From: an uncultured Coriobacteriia bacterium
GTDB taxonomy: Bacteria; Actinomycetota; Coriobacteriia; Coriobacteriales; QAMH01
Length of the DNA: 9,690 nucleotides
Direction of reading: 5' to 3'
Assembly: GCA_902493755.1 (NCBI GenBank)
Contig: CABURF010000023.1
Location: forward strand, 1 to 9,690
Part shown: positions 1 to 6,639 of the stretch, in pieces
How positions within the stretch are numbered: position 1 is the stretch's first letter
How the letters are laid out: each line of letters begins with the position of its first letter
Made by a program: the position numbers and the translations under genes
The notes under the pieces: generated by a model
Databases searched by the model: none
Told to the model about the DNA's origin: nothing
Seen by the model: the letters and a program-made list of their open reading frames with translations, nothing else

Positions 1-1685
1 CCCAGGTGATGGTCGGCCAGGGGTCCCGTATTACCCGTGCCGTAGTTATTATCAGCGCGTAGCTGGTTGACGAGCTTGCCATCTTCGACGTTGAAGACCT
101 CGGTGGCCTTGTTGAAGGGAAAGAAGCTCCCGACGCTGTTCTCGCCGTCAGTGCGCACGCCGCCGGGAGCATCGTAGAGCACGAAGTGCCCATCGCTATT
201 GCCTTGCTTGTCGGCCACGAACTCCGCGAAGTTCTTGCGCATGTTGTAGTAGAAGTAACCCTCGGCATCGATCTGGAACAAACCCGTGACGTCCGTATAG
301 GACTGCTTGCCGTTATGGGTAATGTTCGGATCGAAGAGATAAGCAAGCGAGAGCTGGTCGGCCGTCATGTTGTAGGTGCCGCCCTCGCCATTATTCGTGC
401 TCGGCTGCCCACTTCCGTTGGACACGCTCGGGAGACCCGGCTGCTGCACGCGAATGAGTACTGCATCAGTGATGTTCTGACCGTCGACGGGATTGAACAA
501 GGGATTGGTCATCGTTCCATTCCCACTCAGCGCCCACCGGTACCCCGCATTGAAGTAGACCATCTCGTCATAGTTACGATCGGGTGCCCACGGGGCGGGG
601 CCGACATGATGCCACGCCTCGGAATAAAGTGTCGGATCGCTGCCATAGCCACCGACCACAGCCGGGTTGTCAATGCTTGGCCCCAAGGTGGTATCGATGG
701 GGGTCGCCCCCTCCGGAGCCTCCCCTTGCGTAAGGTAAACGTTGCCATCCGCATCCATGTAATAGGTACCGGCATTGATGGAGGGAAAGCCCTCCTCGCT
801 AAGCCAAGGAGAGACAATGCCCTGCATGCCGGGACGCTCCGTGGCGATATCCCCGTAAGATTCGACGATGCCCTGGTTCCAGTAGCCCAGATGGCGCATG
901 CCGTCACCGAAGGTGAGCATGTGACCGTAGTTGATGCTATCCGGATTGTTGAGCCAAATATTGTAGTTATCCGCAGGAGAGGCGCCGCCGGTCGTACCGA
1001 CTATATCCGAAGTCGTGTTGGCATCAACGCCCGTCGCACTATAGTTGAAAAGGTTGACGGTGGTGTTCTCGGGGTTGAGACCAGAGACCACATGGCCCTC
1101 GAGCTCGTCGGGGCTGGCCTGAGGCTCGGTCGAGGGACCGGTAGCATCCTGATTGCCCGATGCCTGTCCGTCCTGATTGCCGGCACCTTCGCCCATCTCA
1201 GCCGGTGCAATCTGAACGGGAGCCTGTGATGCATCCGCGCCCTCAGCTGCGGGTTCAATCGTCTCGGTGACGGGTTGCGCGGCAGCCTGGGCAGCTGCCT
1301 GTTCCGCCTCGTAGGCCCTCTGGGCGGCGGCACGAGCGGCACGCTCCTGAGCAGCGCGTTGCTCGGCGGCGCGAGCGGCCGCCTCTTGACGTGCTTGCTC
1401 CTCGGCGGCGGCACGGGCGGCTTCCTCGGCTTCGCGTTGCTGGTAGATCTGCGCTCCCACCGAGACGACAGCGGCAAGATGGCCGGGGACGGCATTGGGC
1501 TCGGTACCTTGTTGGCTAGCGGAATCGTTGGAGATGGTCGTGGCGAAGGCCGAGAGGGCGCCGCCGCCGACGCTCGACAATGCCAGAACGACGGACATCG
1601 TCGTGGCTATGAAAGCCGAACAAAGCGAACGACCAACACCTCTTCTGCGTTTCGGGTTTCTATTTCGAGGTATCGGCATGTTCAT
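1..1685 (-). CDS. Large secreted surface adhesin, N-terminal part (3' end off window)
   Basis: One frame stays open from the ATG at 1685 to the left edge, giving 561 residues without a stop. Residues 1-48 look like a signal peptide: a basic n-region (RNRNPKRRR), a hydrophobic core and a likely signal peptidase I site after AFA-48. Residues about 78-137 are a charged Ala/Glu/Arg/Gln helix that could form a coiled coil. Residues 145-193 are a Gly/Asn/Gln/Pro-rich linker with GNQD repeated. From about 195 a globular module begins, with TVNLFNY, INYGHMLTFGDG, LSLAYLF, TDVTGLFQIDAEGYFYY, FVLYDAPGG, GSFFPFN and LADHHL. I recall this motif order from the N-termini of SpaA/Cna-type pilin-like and fibro-slime-like surface proteins of Gram-positive gut bacteria. 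Repeats and an LPXTG-type anchor would be expected beyond the edge but cannot be seen. The start at 1685 is preferred over the ATG at 1679 because GGAGGGG lies 6 nt upstream. The exact ligand is unknown. Confidence 0.82.
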   Translation of the reverse strand, partial: MNMPIPRNRNPKRRRGVGRSLCSAFIATTMSVVLALSSVGGGALSAFATTISNDSASQQGTEPNAVPGHLAAVVSVGAQIYQQREAEEAARAAAEEQARQEAAARAAEQRAAQERAARAAAQRAYEAEQAAAQAAAQPVTETIEPAAEGADASQAPVQIAPAEMGEGAGNQDGQASGNQDATGPSTEPQASPDELEGHVVSGLNPENTTVNLFNYSATGVDANTTSDIVGTTGGASPADNYNIWLNNPDSINYGHMLTFGDGMRHLGYWNQGIVESYGDIATERPGMQGIVSPWLSEEGFPSINAGTYYMDADGNVYLTQGEAPEGATPIDTTLGPSIDNPAVVGGYGSDPTLYSEAWHHVGPAPWAPDRNYDEMVYFNAGYRWALSGNGTMTNPLFNPVDGQNITDAVLIRVQQPGLPSVSNGSGQPSTNNGEGGTYNMTADQLSLAYLFDPNITHNGKQSYTDVTGLFQIDAEGYFYYNMRKNFAEFVADKQGNSDGHFVLYDAPGGVRTDGENSVGSFFPFNKATEVFNVEDGKLVNQLRADNNYGTGNTGPLADHHL

Positions 1686-1691
1686 TTGAAT

Positions 1692-1720
1692 CCCCTCCCC
1701 TTCGCATACCATATGAAGGG
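1692..1720 (-). promoter_or_regulatory. Ribosome binding site with adjacent leader hairpin of the adhesin gene
   Basis: On the minus strand GGAGGGG (1698-1692) sits 6 nt before the ATG at 1685, which fixes that start. Just upstream, CCCTTC (1720-1715) can pair with GAAGGG (1703-1698) across an 11-nt loop. The 3' arm of this stem abuts and slightly overlaps the Shine-Dalgarno run, so the hairpin could partly mask the site. The pairing is visible in the sequence; a regulatory effect is inference. Confidence 0.45.
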
Positions 1721-1765
1721 TTGAACCGTCAGTGAGGACGCACTGCTTCGTTATTCGTTCTGGAT

Positions 1766-1795
1766 TTTATCACTGTCCCATATATGGGTATATAA
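1766..1795 (-). promoter_or_regulatory. Candidate promoter with 12-bp palindrome upstream of the adhesin gene
   Basis: A perfect palindrome CCCATATATGGG lies at 1777-1788. On the minus strand it is followed by GATAAA (1771-1766), a fair -10 hexamer about 80 bp before the adhesin ATG. The hexamer 17 bp further upstream (TATATA) is a poor -35, so the promoter itself is uncertain. A palindrome between the -35 and -10 positions is a typical place for a repressor operator. The palindrome is certain; its role is inferred. Confidence 0.35.
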
Positions 1796-1936
1796 AAAAC
1801 CGTGCCTTGTAACAAATGGAAGGCCTCTGGAATCACAGAATTCTTGATAAACTCCCGTATGTTACATTAGACATCTTATCTGGTTATTGCATCTATTTTA
1901 TATATCGATATGGGAAATACGTTTGAACTTTCCATA

Positions 1937-1968
1937 TTTGTCGCGCACGGCACTTTGTCGCGCGCGGC
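1937..1968. repeat. Tandem pair of 15-bp direct repeats
   Basis: TTTGTCGCGCACGGC at 1937-1951 is repeated as TTTGTCGCGCGCGGC at 1954-1968, with 14 of 15 bases identical and a 17-bp period. These GC-rich units stand out in an AT-rich stretch. Two like-oriented copies on nearly the same helical face suggest paired protein-binding sites, but no regulator can be named from the sequence. Confidence 0.6.
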
Positions 1969-1978
1969 TCTCGACATT

Positions 1979-2006
1979 TTGCTCAGCAAGCTAAAAGTCG
2001 CTTGCT
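1979..2006. repeat. Nested inverted repeats, candidate operator
   Basis: AGCAAGC (1985-1991) and GCTTGCT (2000-2006) form a perfect 7-bp inverted repeat around 8 nt. The left arm is also part of a smaller palindrome, TTGCT-C-AGCAA (1979-1989), so the AGCAA/TTGCT element occurs three times. No T-run follows on either strand, so it does not look like an intrinsic terminator. It lies about 80-110 bp upstream of the NTPase ATG, which suits a regulator site for that gene. Confidence 0.5.
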
Positions 2007-2088
2007 CGTGTATTATGTTCATCAAAGTATAAATACGCATGATATTGCCGCCATGCTACGGAAATCCGAGACTCGAACGGAATGAACC

Positions 2089-2682
2089 ATGCTCGTCATA
2101 CTCACCGGCCAGATACAGACAGGCAAAACCCGCTGGTTGCAGCACTTCGTTGAAGACGCCCGAGGCAAAGGCCACGTGGTGAAGGGAGTCCTCTCCCCCG
2201 GCATATGGGTGCCAGATGGCGACGGCGGCTTCGACAAGATTGGCATCAGCTCCCACCTTCTTCCTGACGATGTGGAGATGCCGTTTGCCTCCAAGCGAGA
2301 GCTCGATGACGAAGCCCATGGAAAGAGCATGCAGGCCGACGCCGCAAAGCTCGGATGGCGAATCTACGATGATTCCATCCAGAGGGTCAACGACCACTTC
2401 GACGCGCTCGAATCCGATGGCTTTGATTCCGGCGACATCATCGTCGTTGACGAATTCGGCTCGCTCGAACTCATCCGCAACGCCGGGTTTACATCGGCGC
2501 TGCGGATTCTCGATAACCCAGCTGTAGCTGCCAAAGAGCCCAAGGTCATCATCATAGTCCGACCTGACCTCATACCACTCGCCATCGAGCGCTTCGAGCC
2601 CGTCTGGAAAGACGTACACGTGCTCGACCTAAACGTTGAAACCGATCGCGCGGCGCTGGAAGAGCTGGCATCCCGGCTTTAG
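2089..2682 (+). CDS. THEP1-like P-loop NTPase
   Basis: This 197-residue protein is a small nucleoside-triphosphatase of the THEP1/NTPase_1 (or related DUF2478) kind. Walker A is GQIQTGKT at residues 7-14, right after a short beta strand. The family-like stretch GHVVKGVLSPGIW follows at 28-40. Walker B with the catalytic acidic pair is DIIVVDEFG at 116-124 (D121, E122), followed by SLEL as in THEP1 proteins (GPMEL-like). VIIIVRPDLIP (153-163) is the next core strand. Length fits the family (about 170-200). An in-frame TGA lies just before the ATG, so 2089 is the first possible ATG start; the Shine-Dalgarno (GGAA) is weak. The biological substrate of this family is poorly known. It converges on a MoeA-like gene, so a role in cofactor or nucleotide handling is possible but unproven. 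The opposite strand is also open here (2056-2619), but that frame lacks any motif. Confidence 0.8.
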   Translation: MLVILTGQIQTGKTRWLQHFVEDARGKGHVVKGVLSPGIWVPDGDGGFDKIGISSHLLPDDVEMPFASKRELDDEAHGKSMQADAAKLGWRIYDDSIQRVNDHFDALESDGFDSGDIIVVDEFGSLELIRNAGFTSALRILDNPAVAAKEPKVIIIVRPDLIPLAIERFEPVWKDVHVLDLNVETDRAALEELASRL

Positions 2683-2736
2683 GATGCCCCATCCGCACGT
2701 GTTCTTGCCTCGGGCAGTGAGCCAACTTGCATCCTA
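2680..2736. repeat. 8-bp inverted repeat spanning both convergent stop codons
   Basis: TAGGATGC (2680-2687) and GCATCCTA (2729-2736) are perfect inverted copies. The first begins with the TAG stop of the NTPase and the second ends with the TAG stop of the MoeA-like gene on the other strand. A short TGCC-TCG-GGCA hairpin (2706-2716) lies inside. The whole could fold in both transcripts and act as a bidirectional end signal, but neither strand has the U-run of an intrinsic terminator, so this is only a candidate. Confidence 0.45.
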
Positions 2737-4119
2737 TACGGACTCCCGTCCTTTGATTTTGTATCCATTGATCTTGAAGTAAGCCGCCAGGTCATAATCC
2801 TGCGGACGAATCTCGACTTCGATCATGTCCCCTTCCTTGGGCGGCACATCATCTGGACCCGAGCCAAGCATGTAGACTCCCCGATACCCAGGTACCTTTC
2901 CTCCTCCATGCCCTGGCAACGGAGTCGCCTCCAGCACGCCATCGACATCCTCGAGGATGACATTGCGGATCGACTGGAACGTGGAGCCGGACTTGGTCGC
3001 TTCGGGCGGACGCTGCTCACCGGATAGCTTCTTCTCCTGCGCCTTCTTGGCGAACTTGTTGGGGCCGAAATCCCCTTTGAGCCGGGCAGTCACCGTCTTC
3101 AAGGACGTATCAAGCCCGAACCACGCGCACATGACGGGGTACAGGTAGAAACCAAGCGTCTGGAACGCTCCGCCCGGAGGACCCGAGATGCCGATGACCG
3201 GCGTGCCCTCAACGATGGCAGCGAAACTGTGATGGCCAGGACCATGACTTACCTGGTGATAGACCATCTCCCCGATTTCGTCGAGCACTTCGACTGACCA
3301 ATCGTCAGAGCCTTTGGACGACCCTGCGTTGAGGACGACGATATCCGAAGTGGCAACCGCCTCGAGAAGAGTCGCCTTGATGGTCTTGTACTCGTCGGGA
3401 ACGATGTCGAACAGGGAATAGGTGCCACCCCAATTCTCGACAAGACCCCGCGTGAGGATGCTATTCGATTCGAAGACATGGCCGTAGCCGGCATAGAAGT
3501 CTGGGTGAGTCTCGGAGAACGGCAGATTGGCCGGAACGAGCTCGTTGCCGGTGGGGAGAAAGGAGACACGGGGCTTCTTGACGACAAGCACGCTCGAATA
3601 GCCGGAACTCGAGATCGTGGCGGCATAATCGGCATCGATGACAAGGCCGGCCGGAAGGCACAAGTCACCGCGCTTTGCTTTTGCGCCTGGCTGGCGTGTG
3701 CCAGCGTATCGCTCGGAAGGCGCGGCGAGGATCTTGATGTGCTGTTCATCATCAGATACCTCGACGTGTTCGATGACAATCGCGGTGTCGAAGCCTTGCG
3801 GCATGGCAATGCCCGTGTTGGCAAACTGCCAGTCGACACCACGCACCCATGCGGAAGTGTCGGGAATCTCGCCCTCGTCCAGGTCCGCGAAATCATCCCA
3901 GTGCAGTGCCACCGAGTCCATGCAGCAGGTGAGGACGTTCGGGATGTCGGTCTTGGCATAGATGTCTTCGGCCAACACACGACCAAACGAGTCGCCCAAA
4001 GCCACGCGCTCGCAGGAGGCAGGCTCTACTTCGGCGAAGGCTCCTGTACGTAGTCTATCGAGCATCTCGGCAATGGCCTCATCGCGGCTCAGCTGAATGT
4101 GCTTGGAATGATCTCTCAT
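2734..4119 (-). CDS. moeA: Divergent MoeA-like molybdopterin molybdotransferase
   Basis: MoeA inserts molybdate into adenylylated molybdopterin to finish the molybdenum cofactor in the cytosol. The 461-residue protein shows the MoeA domain order: an N-terminal stretch with GRVLAEDIYAKTDIP (46-60), the PTGNELV motif (189-195), SNSILTRGL (218-226), the molybdopterin-binding stretch NAGSSKGSDDWSVEVLDEIGE (within 264-284), GTPVIGISGPPGGAF (305-319), and a C-terminal barrel with GVYMLGSG and GDMIEVEI (414-437). Key motifs deviate: the usual SAMDG reads CCMDS (65-69, Asp retained), GDYD reads GSDDW, PGKP reads PGHH and PGNP reads GPPG. About 50 extra residues relative to E. coli MoeA (about 411) include a Lys/Gln-rich insert near 355-380. 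An AAGGG-containing purine run lies upstream of the ATG at 4119. It is divergent from the MoxR-like gene. It may be a specialised paralogue; the symbol names the family only. Confidence 0.82.
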   Translation of the reverse strand: MRDHSKHIQLSRDEAIAEMLDRLRTGAFAEVEPASCERVALGDSFGRVLAEDIYAKTDIPNVLTCCMDSVALHWDDFADLDEGEIPDTSAWVRGVDWQFANTGIAMPQGFDTAIVIEHVEVSDDEQHIKILAAPSERYAGTRQPGAKAKRGDLCLPAGLVIDADYAATISSSGYSSVLVVKKPRVSFLPTGNELVPANLPFSETHPDFYAGYGHVFESNSILTRGLVENWGGTYSLFDIVPDEYKTIKATLLEAVATSDIVVLNAGSSKGSDDWSVEVLDEIGEMVYHQVSHGPGHHSFAAIVEGTPVIGISGPPGGAFQTLGFYLYPVMCAWFGLDTSLKTVTARLKGDFGPNKFAKKAQEKKLSGEQRPPEATKSGSTFQSIRNVILEDVDGVLEATPLPGHGGGKVPGYRGVYMLGSGPDDVPPKEGDMIEVEIRPQDYDLAAYFKINGYKIKGRESV

Positions 4120-4148
4120 GACGTTACCCTTTTCCTTTTATCTCAGAC

Positions 4149-4158
4149 GATTCGAATC
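4149..4158. promoter_or_regulatory. Palindrome in the moeA-like/MoxR intergenic region
   Basis: GATTCGAATC is a perfect 10-bp palindrome about 30 bp upstream of the MoeA-like ATG. It is embedded in a second, offset inverted repeat CGATT (4148-4152) / AATCG (4159-4163). Its place fits an operator over the MoeA-like promoter. I found no good -35/-10 pair for that gene, so this is a weak call. Confidence 0.3.
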
Positions 4159-4228
4159 AATCGCGACGTCTCCTCTTGCCGCGAAATTCGTTCGTCTGCC
4201 GGTCATGGTACGGACTTCTCACACAAAA

Positions 4229-4257
4229 TTGTCCTTCTAGTAGAATAGACTTATCAT
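4229..4257 (+). promoter_or_regulatory. Candidate sigma-70-type promoter of the MoxR-like gene
   Basis: TTGTCC (4229-4234, 4 of 6 to TTGACA) and TATCAT (4252-4257, 5 of 6 to TATAAT) are separated by exactly 17 bp. The surroundings are AT-rich. The expected transcript would start near 4264 with a leader of about 45 nt before the ATG at 4310. The match is read directly from the sequence; activity is inferred. Confidence 0.5.
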
Positions 4258-4309
4258 AGTATAGTTTTTATGAGAAACAGATATTGATTCACTGGAAGGA
4301 CTCTTTCGC

Positions 4310-5269
4310 ATGCTGAGTAGACAGGCGGCGGATGACGCGGCAGCCATCCTCGAGAGGTTGGCGGACAACGTCGAATCCATCATTGTCGGAAAACGCGAGG
4401 TCGTCGAGCTTGTCATCATGGCGCTCATCGCGCAGGGTCACGTACTGCTCGAAGACCTCCCCGGCACGGGAAAGACCTCCCTCGCCTCGGCGCTTGCCAA
4501 ATCGGTCGACTGCGGGTTTTCGCGCATCCAGTTCACGCCCGACATCATGCCTTCCGATGTCACGGGCTTTTCCATCTACAACCAGAAGACGCACGATTTC
4601 GAATTCAGACCCGGCGGCGTCATGAACAACCTCGTGCTCGTCGACGAAATCAACCGTGCAAGCGCGAAGACGCAATCAGCTTTGCTCGAGGCCATGGAAG
4701 AGCGCCAAGTCACGGTCGATAACAACACCTACAACCTCGAAGAACCCTTCATGGTGCTGGCAACGCAGAACCCCATTGAGCAATACGGCACCTACCCCCT
4801 GCCCGAAGCCCAGCTCGATCGCTTTATCGTCAAGCTCTCCGTGGGATATCCTCTCGTCGATGAGGAGGTTGATGTCGTTCTCAAGACAAAGGCGGCGAAG
4901 GCCGCCATCAAGCCCGTCGCCACGAAGCAGACGATTCTCGCGCTCAGGGAAGCCGCCGAGCAGGTCGAGGTCGACAGATCCATCGCGCGCTATGCCGTGC
5001 AGATAGCAACCGCCACCAGAAGCGCGAAGGATTGCGCAATTGGCGCTTCGCCCCGCGGCTCCATTGCGCTCATCGCCATGGCAAGGAGCAACGCGCTCAT
5101 GCGCGGTCGCACCTACGTCATGCCCGACGATATCAAGTACCTTGCGCCGTACGTGCTCGGGCACCGTATCGCGCTTGCCAACGAGGCCCGCATACACGGA
5201 ATCGAGCCGCGTGACGTAATCGAGGGTATCATCGACTCCGTCGCAGTGCCCATGCCCGCGGCATCCTAG
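4310..5269 (+). CDS. MoxR-family AAA+ ATPase
   Basis: MoxR ATPases are cytosolic chaperone-like AAA+ proteins that usually act with DUF58 or VWA-domain partners to assemble or activate other proteins. The 319-residue length is typical. Visible elements: IIVGKREVVELVIMALI at 24-40, Walker A PGTGKT (51-56), the family stretch IQFTPDIMPSDVTG (73-86), EFRPGGVMNNLVLVDEINR (98-116, Walker B D112/E113), ALLEAMEERQVT (124-135), sensor 1 ATQNP (151-155), PLPEAQLDRF (163-172, candidate arginine finger R171) and a GASPRGS sensor-2 region in the lid domain. The start at 4310 has GGAAGGA about 9 nt upstream. MoxR genes normally precede the DUF58 gene in the same direction; here this one faces it from the opposite strand and overlaps the last gene of that operon by 4 bp. 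All catalytic motifs are intact, so it should be an active ATPase. Confidence 0.93.
   Translation: MLSRQAADDAAAILERLADNVESIIVGKREVVELVIMALIAQGHVLLEDLPGTGKTSLASALAKSVDCGFSRIQFTPDIMPSDVTGFSIYNQKTHDFEFRPGGVMNNLVLVDEINRASAKTQSALLEAMEERQVTVDNNTYNLEEPFMVLATQNPIEQYGTYPLPEAQLDRFIVKLSVGYPLVDEEVDVVLKTKAAKAAIKPVATKQTILALREAAEQVEVDRSIARYAVQIATATRSAKDCAIGASPRGSIALIAMARSNALMRGRTYVMPDDIKYLAPYVLGHRIALANEARIHGIEPRDVIEGIIDSVAVPMPAAS
5266..5269. other. CTAG shared by two convergent stop codons
   Basis: The MoxR-like gene ends with TAG at 5267-5269, and the TgpA-like gene on the other strand ends with TAG read from 5268-5266. Both are halves of one CTAG palindrome, so there is no intergenic space and no room for a terminator between the genes. 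Each transcript must therefore end inside, and antisense to, the other gene. Confidence 0.95.
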
Positions 5270-6639
5270 ATACGCCAGAACTGCACCAGCCAGCGCGGGG
5301 TACCCATGTAACGATGGGCATTGTTGAAGAACGCACGATAGTATCGCTCGACCTTCGCGTAATCCTCGGCCGAGATCTCCTCGGCGCCATAGACCGCCCG
5401 CTGGTAGATCAACGTCACCTCGACCAGGTCCACCTTGCCCGTCTTCCGCGTGAACGGCACGAGCTTCTTCCTGGAGTCAAAGGCGAACTCCAGCGGCGTC
5501 GATGTCTCGGGTTTGCCGAGCTTCAGGCACTTGAGACGCGACAGGAGGAAATCGTAGAGAAAGACCACGCGCTCGGCATAGGAGTTCTCCCGCAATCTCT
5601 TGAGCCTGACATCTCGAAGGATCACCAAAACAAGCAATGCCACGATGACGAGCACGAGGGCTATCGGGATGCCGATCTGCAGCCGATCGTAACTGACGGG
5701 GTCGAACGATTCGGTCCAGTCATCCTCGCTGAAGATCGTCATGCTCTGCAGGAATTGCATGAGCGGACTGGAGCTCGTTTCGGTCTGCTCCTCGTCGGGA
5801 ACGGAGCCACCGCTCGCGTTCTGGCTCGTCGCATCCTCCTTTTCGTTGAGCAGACTCGTGAAAACGTCCGGGTTCTCGACCAGGTACTCGTCATAGGCGC
5901 CCGTGTAATCGACGATGGGCGGTATGATGCGATGCTCGAAGGGCTTGAGAACGGGCGTCGAAAGGTTCAGGGGCATGATGACCAGCGCGAACAGCGCTGC
6001 CGCGACACCCGCCGTGATGACGCAAACCCCAAGACCGAACGCAAAGGTCTGGGCAAAGGCGAGACGTGCATGGTGGTCCGTCTTGGTGACCCCTATCACG
6101 TAACGGCGGTATATGACGAGCATGACCGAGACAACGAGACATGTCACGAAGACGACGAATCCGCCTTCCTCCGATATCCACTCGGGAAAGAGGTATTGGA
6201 CAACGCCGCAGGTGAACACGGACAGAAACGCCAGCACCAGGGCACCCGCGCGGGAACGCGACAGCAGGTAGACCAAAAGGCCCACCACGACCAGCACAAT
6301 GACGAAAATGGCATGATTGCCCTCGACGTCGTTGACGGTGCCATCGGCAAAGGGCAGCGCCTCGGGCGCGGTGAGAAAGAGCGCGACGGCCATGGCGGCA
6401 ACGGCGTAGACGATCGCGCCCACGATGGAGGCAACACGGGCTCCTCGCGACCAGCCGCCGGCATAGAGGATGAGCAGCAGGCCGCCAATGACCAGAGCCA
6501 TGAGCCCGACGTTCGTGCGCATGACGAGAGTGGACTCGAAGCCGGACAGCACGGCATAGCCCAAGACGAGCGCAAGGACCAGCGTCATGAGGAAGTCCAG
6601 GGCGCTCGACTTCGCGAAGCGTTTGAACTGCTCGCTCAT
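5266..6639 (-). CDS. TgpA_N-like membrane protein with DUF4129-like tail, no transglutaminase core
   Basis: The 457-residue protein has about seven hydrophobic segments in its N-terminal half (near 12-34, 43-61, 68-90, 109-127, 131-150, 160-177, 198-222). A roughly 100-residue acidic, Ser/Thr-rich segment follows. Then come one more membrane segment (322-341), a basic stretch (RDVRLKRLR) and a C-terminal helical domain (about 353-435) with STPLEF, LTLIYQRAVYG-like and ISAEDYAKVERYY features of DUF4129. This is the layout of TgpA-type proteins, but the segment where the transglutaminase core should sit is too short. It has no cysteine at all, so no Cys-His-Asp triad is present. The start ATG overlaps the DUF58 stop as ATGA, which implies coupled translation; AGGGA lies 11 nt upstream. 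It is last in the importer/DUF58 operon. Its function is unknown; an envelope partner for the MoxR/DUF58 pair is a guess. Confidence 0.78.
   Translation of the reverse strand: MSEQFKRFAKSSALDFLMTLVLALVLGYAVLSGFESTLVMRTNVGLMALVIGGLLLILYAGGWSRGARVASIVGAIVYAVAAMAVALFLTAPEALPFADGTVNDVEGNHAIFVIVLVVVGLLVYLLSRSRAGALVLAFLSVFTCGVVQYLFPEWISEEGGFVVFVTCLVVSVMLVIYRRYVIGVTKTDHHARLAFAQTFAFGLGVCVITAGVAAALFALVIMPLNLSTPVLKPFEHRIIPPIVDYTGAYDEYLVENPDVFTSLLNEKEDATSQNASGGSVPDEEQTETSSSPLMQFLQSMTIFSEDDWTESFDPVSYDRLQIGIPIALVLVIVALLVLVILRDVRLKRLRENSYAERVVFLYDFLLSRLKCLKLGKPETSTPLEFAFDSRKKLVPFTRKTGKVDLVEVTLIYQRAVYGAEEISAEDYAKVERYYRAFFNNAHRYMGTPRWLVQFWRI

Larger units (their letters stand above)
1686..2088. other. AT-rich divergent intergenic region
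   Basis: These 403 bp separate the start of the adhesin gene (minus) from that of the THEP1-like NTPase (plus). I see no convincing coding frame. Base composition falls sharply to AT-rich between about 1760 and 1940, unlike the flanking genes, which fits a promoter region. It holds the palindrome at 1777-1788, an imperfect inverted repeat ATATGG (1908-1913) / CCATAT (1932-1937), a direct repeat pair at 1937-1968 and inverted repeats at 1979-2006. TATAAA at 2028-2033 is a possible -10 for the plus-strand gene, about 55 bp before its ATG, but no good -35 stands 16-18 bp upstream of it. Confidence 0.6.

Noticed and set aside
186..1229. Plus-strand open frame of 347 codons
   Set aside because: It is antisense to the adhesin, which has a signal peptide, a ribosome binding site and recognisable motifs. 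The plus-strand translation shows no domain.
1..1685. Twin-arginine signal on the adhesin
   Set aside because: The n-region is Arg-rich, but the RRxFLK-type pattern is absent; a general Sec signal peptide fits better.
1937..1968. Start of a CRISPR array
   Set aside because: There are only two units with a 2-bp gap between them, and no spacer-sized spacing or further copies.
1985..2006. Hairpin considered as an intrinsic terminator
   Set aside because: Neither strand has a T-run after the stem, and both flanking genes start from this region rather than end here.
2056..2619. Minus-strand open frame of 187 codons opposite the NTPase
   Set aside because: The plus strand carries Walker A and B motifs in the right order. 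The minus frame has none and would extend back past the NTPase start.
3478..4053. Plus-strand frame of 191 codons opposite the MoeA-like gene
   Set aside because: It is antisense to clear MoeA motifs and has no domain of its own.
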